DNA from: Paenibacillus borealis
GTDB taxonomy: Bacteria > Bacillota > Bacilli > Paenibacillales > Paenibacillaceae
NCBI RefSeq assembly: GCF_000758665.1
Contig: NZ_CP009285.1
Coordinates: forward strand, 3,906,001-3,970,000
Direction: 5' to 3'
Length of the DNA stretch: 64,000 bases
The position numbers were made by a program, and so were the translations under genes. Position 1 is the stretch's first letter, and each line of letters begins with the position of its first letter. Below the pieces are notes generated by a model. It made no database searches, was not told the origin of the DNA, and saw nothing but the letters and a program-made list of their open reading frames with translations. This document shows positions 42,212 to 48,866 of the stretch, in pieces.

Positions 42212-42500
42212 TGGAATCCGGTTAGACTATGGGAGGTTGTGCGAAAAGCGGAACTTTGTGGGCTGATCCGATCCAAGTGGAGGAAATCCTGCACAAAGTA
42301 CAACAATTCGAATTCGATCCGGCTAATTTACAGGGAATCTTGCAGAAAATACAACAATTTAGTTGGACAACCGGTTGAATCATAAGGATTGTTGTAAAAA
42401 GTACAACAATAACCATTTTTACAAGTGAATAAAGAAAAAATCTTGCATTTAGTACAACAATCCGGGATTAGTCCGGTTAAATCACTAGTAATGCTGCGCA
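42212..42500. repeat. Degenerate tandem repeat array, period about 51 bp
   Basis: The core TACAACAAT recurs at 42299, 42350, 42402 and 42453, that is, 51, 52 and 51 bases apart. A more diverged unit begins near 42240 and a partial one near 42212. Each unit has roughly GGAATCTTGCA-AAAGTACAACAATT, then a variable part with ATCCGG(T/C)T. Units are 60-75% alike by eye. The core resembles the repeats at 23.93-24.12 kb. No gene fits this stretch. Confidence 0.8.
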
Positions 42501-42514
42501 AGATCCAAATGAAT

Positions 42515-42564
42515 ACCCAAACCAACCCCAACCCCCAAACCAACCCCCAAACCAACACCCAAAC
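42515..42564. repeat. CCCAAACCAA low-complexity tract
   Basis: About 50 bases made only of A and C in imperfect units CCCAAACCAAC and CCCCCAAACCAA, immediately after the 51-bp array. It would encode a Trp/Val/Leu string on the minus strand, which is not credible as protein. Confidence 0.85.
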
Positions 42565-42880
42565 TCTTGTTTCAGCAGCACCGGCCTTGGTATAAAATCC
42601 AGACTTTCCAGAGATGTTAATCTGGTGTTTTGACATTAAGAGTGAGGTGAGTTATTCTCTATAAATATAGTTAAGTTATTAACTAAATTGAACTGGCGGC
42701 GTAAAGCAGCGTTATGGACGGAACTTTAGGCGTTATTACGTAACTTTGAATGATAGAATGGGTTATCAAATGGGCGAGCGAATGAATATACCAACCGATG
42801 AACAATTGAACGGACCGATGGATGATTCTATGAATGGACGAATGAATGAAGGAATAGGCGATCGGATGGAGGATGATCAA

Positions 42881-43393
42881 ATGAATGAAGATGAACTAAA
42901 GGATGAACCAAAGGATGAACCAAAGGATGATCAAATGGATGAGCTGCAAAAGTATGTGCTGGAGCTGCCGCTCCCTAATGAGGTTTTCTTCGCCATGGTG
43001 AGTGCGACCGCAAACACAGTAGCTGTGTCCGAGAAATACTGGCAGGCGCAACGGCTGAACGGGGCAAGAATCCGCGTACTGGTTGAGATTGCGAAGCATG
43101 GGGGAACAATACTTCCTTCGCTGCTCGCGGAGAGAATCGGTGTGACCAAAGCCAATATCAGTCTGCTGCTCACTCCGCTGGAGAAGGACGGCTACATCAA
43201 CCGTGCAGATCATGCGCTGGATGGACGCAAGACGGTGATTTCTATTACGGAAACCGGCCGCAAGCTGTTATCTGAACAGTTGCCCGGAAACCGGGAAGCT
43301 GTTGCCAACGTGATGAAGCGTCTCAATGAAACGGAGCTGCATCAGCTGTTGGGTCTGCTGAACAAATTGAGCGAACATACAAGGGAGAGATAA
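42881..43393 (+). CDS. MarR-family transcriptional regulator
   Basis: A 170-residue regulator with the MarR winged helix ('RLNGARIRVLVEIAKHGGTILPSLLAERIGVTKANISLLLTPLEKDGYINRADHALDGRKTVISITETG'). A charged N-terminal stretch 'NEDELKDEPKDEPKDDQMDELQ' precedes it. The frame is open back to 42746 through Met/Asn/Asp-rich low-complexity sequence, but the ATG at 42881 has a perfect GGAGG (42868-42872) eight bases upstream and is preferred. It lies two bases from the NmrA-type gene, which it probably regulates. Confidence 0.85.
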   Translation: MNEDELKDEPKDEPKDDQMDELQKYVLELPLPNEVFFAMVSATANTVAVSEKYWQAQRLNGARIRVLVEIAKHGGTILPSLLAERIGVTKANISLLLTPLEKDGYINRADHALDGRKTVISITETGRKLLSEQLPGNREAVANVMKRLNETELHQLLGLLNKLSEHTRER

Positions 43394-43395
43394 TC

Positions 43396-44232
43396 ATGAA
43401 GATAATGATCACTGGAGCCGCCGGACAATTGGGGAGCCTTATTATTGAAAATTTGCGCAGCCGTATCCCGGCAGAACAGATTGTCGCCGGAGTACGGAAG
43501 CTTGAGCAGGCGGCGCATCTCCGGGAGCAAGGCATAGAAGTCCGTTATGCCGATTATGATGTCCCGGAATCTCTGGACGAAGCCTTTTGCGGGATTTCCC
43601 GGCTGCTGCTAATCTCCAGCTCACATACGGATGACAGCGTCCGCCTGACTCAGCATAAACAGGTCATAGATGCGGCGAAACGAAGCGGGGTCGGGCATAT
43701 TCTCTATACGGGTTTTGCCTTTCCGCGGCAGAGTATAGATCAGAATAAACCGGCTAATGTGCACACCCTAACTGAACAGGCGATCATAGAGTCCGGGCTG
43801 GAATATACCTTTTTGCGGAATGCCCTATACATTGATTTCGTTGGGGTACTGGGGCTCAAGGAAGCACTTACTTGCGGAGAACTCGTTACTGCACCGGGGG
43901 ATTGGAAGTTTAACTCGGTAAATCGCTGTGACCTTGCACTTGCAACGGCAGCTGTACTTGCAGAGGGCAAGTCAGGCCATCAGATCTATGAACTGACAAC
44001 TCCGCAAACCTGGGACTTTGCTGATCTGGCTGAAGTTTTGACGGAGGTGGCAGGGAAACCTATCGTACATCGTCAGGATGCTGCGGTTCAGCACTGGATC
44101 TATGCTTTTATCAGCAAGCTGGACACTTCATCCACTTCCGGGGATTTGGAGCGGCTAATGGGGCGGCCTGTCACACCCCTGAGGGAAAGCATTATGCCTT
44201 TTCTGCCGGTGGGGGGAGAGCCTGCTAAGTAG
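43396..44232 (+). CDS. NmrA/SDR-type NAD(P)-binding protein (quinone reductase QorB/YtfG-like)
   Basis: A 278-residue atypical short-chain dehydrogenase with the N-terminal glycine motif 'MITGAAGQLGSLIIENL', then 'LLLISSSHTDDSVRLTQHKQVIDAAKRSGVGHILYTGFA' and 'YTFLRNALYIDF', typical for NmrA-like NAD(P)H:quinone reductases of the YtfG/QorB type. The usual Tyr-Lys catalytic pair is absent, as in that group. It follows the MarR gene by two bases; together they look like a redox or electrophile-response pair. Confidence 0.88.
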   Translation: MKIMITGAAGQLGSLIIENLRSRIPAEQIVAGVRKLEQAAHLREQGIEVRYADYDVPESLDEAFCGISRLLLISSSHTDDSVRLTQHKQVIDAAKRSGVGHILYTGFAFPRQSIDQNKPANVHTLTEQAIIESGLEYTFLRNALYIDFVGVLGLKEALTCGELVTAPGDWKFNSVNRCDLALATAAVLAEGKSGHQIYELTTPQTWDFADLAEVLTEVAGKPIVHRQDAAVQHWIYAFISKLDTSSTSGDLERLMGRPVTPLRESIMPFLPVGGEPAK

Positions 44233-44376
44233 AGGTTAGATTAGTGTATCGTGTGCTGCTGTGTTAGGGAGCCTAAACTGTATCGGTTGCAGCTTATGCG
44301 CACAGGCTTGTCTTGATATCGGTTTGTTGCTAGTATGATGTCATTGAATTAGGCAAGCCGGAGGGAGAGCTTTCTG

Positions 44377-45054
44377 TTGAAAAAAATATTAGTAGCCGAC
44401 GACGATGTCCATATCCGCACGCTGCTGCGGCATGTCTTGACGAGAGAGGGGTATCTTGTACTGGAAGCCGGTGATGGCCGGGAAGCGGCCGCCCTGATGA
44501 AGGAGCAGACGGTGGATCTGGCGGTGGTGGATGTAATGATGCCCCATATGGACGGTCTGGAGCTATGCTCGTACATAAGGGAAACTTACGATATTCCGGT
44601 GATTCTGCTGACTGCCCGCCAGCAGCTCAGTGATAAGGAGCAGGGGTATCTGCGCGGGACGGATGATTATGTGACCAAGCCTTTTGAGCCGGAAGAGCTG
44701 CTGTTCCGCATTAAAGCTTTGTTCCGCCGCTATTCTATTGCCTCTGATGACCGGATCCGGCTGAACTCACTGGTGATTGACCGCAAGAACTATGAGATCA
44801 GTGACGGAAATGATGTGCTTCTGCTGCCGGTGAAGGAATTCGAGCTGCTGGCCCAGCTGGCGCAGTATCCCGGACGTTTATTCTCGCGCAGTGAGCTGAT
44901 CGAACTGGTATGGGGAGCGGACTACGAGGGGGATGAGCGGACGGTGGATGTGCATATCAAACGTCTGCGCCAGCGGTTCAGCGACTATCAGAATGACTTC
45001 ACGATCCGCACCGTGCGCGGGATTGGCTACAAAGTGGACATGGTGAACACATGA
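44377..45054 (+). CDS. hssR: Heme-responsive response regulator HssR
   Basis: A 225-residue OmpR-family regulator. The receiver holds the phospho-acceptor Asp in 'DLAVVDVMMPHMDGLELC', and 'DIPVILLTAR' and 'GTDDYVTKPFEPEELLFRI'. The DNA-binding domain contains 'DYEGDERTVDVHIKRLRQR' and ends 'TVRGIGYKVD'. As I recall the Staphylococcus aureus HssR sequence, these blocks are closely shared. HssR activates the heme-efflux genes hrtAB; hrtB and hrtA follow in this cluster. TTG start with GGAGGGAG upstream; ATGA overlap with the kinase gene. The assignment also rests on the HssR-like box before hrtB. Confidence 0.82.
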   Translation: MKKILVADDDVHIRTLLRHVLTREGYLVLEAGDGREAAALMKEQTVDLAVVDVMMPHMDGLELCSYIRETYDIPVILLTARQQLSDKEQGYLRGTDDYVTKPFEPEELLFRIKALFRRYSIASDDRIRLNSLVIDRKNYEISDGNDVLLLPVKEFELLAQLAQYPGRLFSRSELIELVWGADYEGDERTVDVHIKRLRQRFSDYQNDFTIRTVRGIGYKVDMVNT

Positions 45055-46457
45055 GATCGCTGTATGTAAGAATGAGTATTGTGTTCTGCTCGGTCATAGT
45101 GATCAGCAGTGTTCTGGGGTTTCTGGTTTCCAATTTCTATTATCAGGCCAAAATCAAACCGCAGAACGATGCCAAGCTGACCAAAATGGCCATCGGGCTG
45201 CAGCAGTTCATTCAGGACCACCCGGATGCTGCGGAAGAGTATCTGCTGAGTACAGCCTCCTTGGGGTACAAGATGTATTTAGTGAATGGCAGCGGCGATG
45301 AACAATTCTACGGCCTGCCTTTCCGCAAAAATGATCTGCAGGAAGGTGAGCTGCAAAAGGTGCTGGCCGGGGGCATTTATCACGGTGTTGGTAATTTCCC
45401 CAGCTCAGCGTTTATCACAGGGTTCTTCGATAATCAGCTCAGCAATTCGATTGGTGTGCCTGTTCAGATCACCGGAGAGACTTATGCGTTGTTCATGCGT
45501 CCGGATGCTGAGGTGCAGTTTGGTGAGCTGCGGATCTTTTTTGCCGTGCTGATTGGCGTCATTATCCTGTTCAGCCTGTGGTTCGTGCTGATTACAGTAT
45601 TCCATGTGGTGAAGCCCATTACACGGCTGACCGAGGCGACACTCAAAATATCCAAAGGCAGGTACGATATCAAACTATATACCGCCCGGCGCGATGAAAT
45701 CGGCCAGCTGGCTTCTCATTTCATGACGATGAGCCGGGAGCTGGAACGGACAAACCGGGCCCGTCAGGAGTTTGTTGCCAATGTCTCACATGAAATTGAA
45801 TCTCCGCTGACTTCAATCCAGGGATTCGCTCATGCGCTAAAAGACGGTGCATTGCCTGAATCACAAAGGCTGGAGTATCTGTCGATTATTGATGAAGAGA
45901 GCCGCCGGTTATCCCTGCTCAGCAAGCAACTGCTCACCTTGTCTTCACTCGACTATGATGAACATGCACTGCAGAAGCGAAGCTTCGATCTCCGGGCCCA
46001 GCTCCGTCAGGTCATGCAGATCATGGAATGGCATCTTACCGAGAAGGAGCTTGCGGTCCGCCTGCATGTCGGTGAAATTACATTGCAAGGCGACCCGAAT
46101 CTGCTCTTTCAGGTATGGATGAACCTGGTCTCGAATGCCGTTAAGTATACTCCGGCAGGCGGTACAATCAGCATTACAGCAAGCGCAGACGGTCATAACT
46201 GTATTGTAACGTTTACGGACAACGGTGAAGGCATTCCTGCGGAGCAGCTGCCGATGATCTTTGACCGGTTCTACAAAGTGGATCAGGCACGTACCCGTGA
46301 CAGCAACAGCAGCGGGCTGGGGCTGGCCATCGCACAGAAGATTATTCAGGCGCATAACGGGACGATTGAGGCTGTAAGCACGGTTGGAGAAGGGACTACC
46401 TTTACGGTCTCCCTGCCAGCCACTATACAGATTGAGCAGACGTTTAGTAACAGATGA
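45051..46457 (+). CDS. hssS: Heme-sensor histidine kinase HssS
   Basis: A 468-residue membrane kinase: helix 1 (about 8-28), an extracytoplasmic sensor (about 30-160), helix 2 (about 163-187), HAMP, then HisKA with the phospho-acceptor His in 'FVANVSHEIESPLTSIQGFAHAL'. The HATPase domain has 'NLVSNAVKYTP', 'DNGEGIP' and 'GLGLAIAQKII'. The architecture matches HssS (457 residues in S. aureus), which senses heme stress. The ATG overlaps the hssR stop. Confidence 0.8.
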   Translation: MRSLYVRMSIVFCSVIVISSVLGFLVSNFYYQAKIKPQNDAKLTKMAIGLQQFIQDHPDAAEEYLLSTASLGYKMYLVNGSGDEQFYGLPFRKNDLQEGELQKVLAGGIYHGVGNFPSSAFITGFFDNQLSNSIGVPVQITGETYALFMRPDAEVQFGELRIFFAVLIGVIILFSLWFVLITVFHVVKPITRLTEATLKISKGRYDIKLYTARRDEIGQLASHFMTMSRELERTNRARQEFVANVSHEIESPLTSIQGFAHALKDGALPESQRLEYLSIIDEESRRLSLLSKQLLTLSSLDYDEHALQKRSFDLRAQLRQVMQIMEWHLTEKELAVRLHVGEITLQGDPNLLFQVWMNLVSNAVKYTPAGGTISITASADGHNCIVTFTDNGEGIPAEQLPMIFDRFYKVDQARTRDSNSSGLGLAIAQKIIQAHNGTIEAVSTVGEGTTFTVSLPATIQIEQTFSNR

Positions 46458-46548
46458 AAGCAGCGGCCGGAAGTCCAACATTCACCGCAGTTGCGCATAA
46501 CATTAGTTTTTGAACCGTCTATAGTCAATCTGTATAGTGTAATTCTTT

Positions 46549-46568
46549 ATTCATACTCCGTTCATTTT
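46549..46568 (+). promoter_or_regulatory. Candidate HssR direct-repeat operator before hrtB
   Basis: ATTCATACT (46549-46557), two bases, GTTCATTTT (46560-46568). The HssR box known from S. aureus is GTTCATATT-N2-GTTCATATT; the two half-sites here match it at 7 and 8 of 9 positions with identical spacing. It ends 18 bases before a possible -10 (TATACA, 46587-46592), where an OmpR-type activator would replace the -35. hrtB starts at 46612. Confidence 0.75.
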
Positions 46569-46611
46569 CACCCTCTAAACTGTGGTTATACAGATTAGAA
46601 GGAGTGGTTAT

Positions 46612-47739
46612 ATGTTTTTGGCTTTACGGGAAATGAGGCATTCCAAAGCACGCTACAGCCTCATAATGGTGATCATGCTGCTGGTTTCGTTTCTGGTCCT
46701 GTTCGTAACGGGTCTGGCCAGAGGACTTGCCTATGCGAATATTTCGGCACTGGAGAATATGCCTGCGAATTATTTTGTCGTGCAGAGCGACGCTGACCAT
46801 ACGTTTAGACGTTCACAGTTAGGTGAGACGGAGCTTGCAGCAGCCCGTGCGGTGGCCGGGGAGGCGAAGGCAACTCTGCTTGGCGTGCAGACCAGTACCA
46901 TTACTGCTGCCGATGCAGATGTGAAGGCGGACATTACTTTTTTTGCCGCGGATATGAATGGTATGCTCGCTCCTAAAGTGACGGAGGGTGCAGGTATCAC
47001 CAATGATGTTCAAGGAAACGCCGTAGTAGACTCGAAGCTGGAAGAGTCCGGTGTCACGATCGGCAGTACAATAAGTGATCAGGCCTCAGGCATGAGCTGG
47101 ACGGTTAGCGGTTTTGTGAAAGACAGCTCTTACAGCCATACACCGGTCGTCTACATCAATCAGCTGGACTGGCAGGCTATGAAGCAAGGGGCGGTTCAGG
47201 GCGGAAGCAGTTCTGGCAGTTCTGGTAATGCTCCTTACAATGTTATCGCACTCAAAGTATCTTCTGCACAAGCCTCTGAAATTGCCGCACAACAGCAATC
47301 GGTAGAGGTCATTACCCAGAAACAGGCGATTTCCAGTGTTCCCGGATATGCCGCTGAGCAGAATTCACTGCTCATGATGATAGCCTTCCTGTTCGTTATT
47401 GCTGCAGTTGTACTTGCTGTATTCTTCTACGTCATCACGATCCAGAAGACCAGCCAGTTCGGTATTCTTAAGGCGATGGGTACCAAAATGTCCTATTTAG
47501 CCTGGAGCGTAGTCGGCCAAGTCCTGATTCTGTCCGTAGCCAGTCTTGCACTGAGCCTCCTGCTCACGTTCGGAATGAATATGGGTCTGCCGGATACGAT
47601 GCCGTTCCAGCTGGACGGGCAGACGATGATTCTGACCAGCCTGCTGTTCATCGGAATGTCACTGCTGGGTTCACTGATTTCTGTAGCAAGAGTAGCTAAG
47701 GTGGATGCCTTGGAAGCGATAGGGAGGACTGGAGCATGA
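46612..47739 (+). CDS. hrtB: Heme-efflux ABC permease HrtB
   Basis: A 375-residue FtsX-type permease of the HrtB/DevC group. The first helix region 'ALREMRHSKARYSLIMVIMLLVSFLVLFVTGLARGLAYANISAL' is typical; a long extracytoplasmic domain follows (about 45-255), then three C-terminal helices ('MMIAFLFVIAAVVLAVFFYVITIQKTSQFGILKAMG'). In S. aureus HrtAB removes toxic heme from the membrane. AGAAGGAG stands before the ATG at 46612; the frame runs back to 46582 without a better start. ATGA overlap with hrtA. Confidence 0.83.
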   Translation: MFLALREMRHSKARYSLIMVIMLLVSFLVLFVTGLARGLAYANISALENMPANYFVVQSDADHTFRRSQLGETELAAARAVAGEAKATLLGVQTSTITAADADVKADITFFAADMNGMLAPKVTEGAGITNDVQGNAVVDSKLEESGVTIGSTISDQASGMSWTVSGFVKDSSYSHTPVVYINQLDWQAMKQGAVQGGSSSGSSGNAPYNVIALKVSSAQASEIAAQQQSVEVITQKQAISSVPGYAAEQNSLLMMIAFLFVIAAVVLAVFFYVITIQKTSQFGILKAMGTKMSYLAWSVVGQVLILSVASLALSLLLTFGMNMGLPDTMPFQLDGQTMILTSLLFIGMSLLGSLISVARVAKVDALEAIGRTGA

Positions 47740-48413
47740 GTGCCAAATTAGTAATGAAGCAAGTGACCAAAACGTACGGGGACGGAGACGGCGCAATGAC
47801 TGTCTTGAAGAACCTGGATCTTACAGTAAACGAAGGTGAATTCGTAGCAGTACTGGGACCTTCCGGCTCCGGCAAAAGCACTTTTCTGTCTGCCGCAGGT
47901 GCCCTGCTCACGCCGACAAGCGGGGAGATCTTCATCGACGGCGAATCGCTGCGTGACAAGGACAAAGGCGATTTGACGGAGCTGAGGCTGCAGAAGATTG
48001 GCTTCATGTTCCAGAGCGCGCAGCTGCTGCCTTTTCTGAAGGTGGAGGAACAGCTCCTCTATGTTGCCAAGCTGGCTAAGCTCACCCCCAAGGAAGCCAA
48101 GGTTCGGGCAACCTATCTGTTGAAGCGTCTGGAGATATGGGAACGGCGCAATCAGTATCCCGAGCAGCTGTCCGGCGGTGAGAAGCAGCGCGTGGCCATT
48201 GCCCGGGCGTGGATGAACAAACCGGCTATCCTGTTCGCAGATGAGCCGACAGCGAGTCTGGATTACAGCCGCGGCAGAGAAGTGGTGCGGATGATCGCCG
48301 ATGAGGTGAGGAGCGAAGGCAAGGCAGCGGTCATGGTGACTCATGATGAGCGGATGCTGGAGTGGTGCGACCGTGTGCTTCATCTGGAGGATGGCGTGCT
48401 GGTTCAAGCCTAG
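47736..48413 (+). CDS. hrtA: Heme-efflux ABC ATP-binding protein HrtA
   Basis: A 225-residue ATPase with Walker A 'LGPSGSGKSTFLSAAG', signature 'LSGGEKQRVAIARAW', Walker B 'ILFADEPTASLD' and H-loop 'VMVTHDE'. Size and order fit HrtA (221 residues in S. aureus), the motor of the HrtAB heme exporter. It overlaps hrtB by four bases and is followed by a terminator, closing the four-gene hss-hrt cluster. Confidence 0.83.
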   Translation: MSAKLVMKQVTKTYGDGDGAMTVLKNLDLTVNEGEFVAVLGPSGSGKSTFLSAAGALLTPTSGEIFIDGESLRDKDKGDLTELRLQKIGFMFQSAQLLPFLKVEEQLLYVAKLAKLTPKEAKVRATYLLKRLEIWERRNQYPEQLSGGEKQRVAIARAWMNKPAILFADEPTASLDYSRGREVVRMIADEVRSEGKAAVMVTHDERMLEWCDRVLHLEDGVLVQA

Positions 48414-48438
48414 GATATAGCTTGTATGGTTAGTTGAG

Positions 48439-48470
48439 ACTGAATCCCGGGGATGGGGTTCAGTTTTTTT
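48439..48470 (+). terminator. Rho-independent terminator after hrtA
   Basis: ACTGAATCCC-GGGGAT-GGGGTTCAGT (one G-T pair) followed by seven T residues. Confidence 0.9.
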
Positions 48471-48535
48471 GTTAGGTAGGAAATAGGGGATTTGTCAGTT
48501 GTGGACAAATAAGATGGTCGGGCAAAGGGAGCGCC

Positions 48536-48668
48536 AATGTATATGGAAAATCGAATACAATGAGCTTCTGTGAAGGTAATCGGGCCTAATGTATGCGAAA
48601 AACCGAATACAATGAGCTTCCGTGAAGGTAATCGGGCCTAATGTATGCGGAAAACCGAACACAATGAG
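48536..48668. repeat. 52-bp tandem repeat, 2.6 copies
   Basis: Units start at 48536, 48588 and 48640; the first two are full length and differ at only a handful of positions, the third stops after 29 bases. The unit begins AATGTATGCGAAAAACCGAA and ends GTAATCGGGCCT. It lies in the 450-base gap between hrtA and the Asp-box protein gene. After it comes AT-rich sequence with the hairpin CGGTAG...CTACCG near 48780-48800 and no further gene. Confidence 0.93.
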
Positions 48669-48866
48669 ACCGAATTATTCTGAATGGAGTTATGTAAGGT
48701 GATTTTGTTCTTAATTAGGTAATTATGAATTTGCAAAAAAAGCAGCAGCTTTGTTCTGCGATTCACATTCCTTGCTCAGCGGTAGATATCGTTGCTACCG
48801 GGGATGCCGCTCTGCGCAGCTCCAAGTTATGCTTAAAAGGACTGAAGAAAGGGGGATGAAGCTGTC

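Noticed and set aside
42007..42500. Possible CRISPR array
   Set aside because: The units are contiguous tandem repeats with no conserved repeat alternating with unique spacers, and there are no cas genes in the window.
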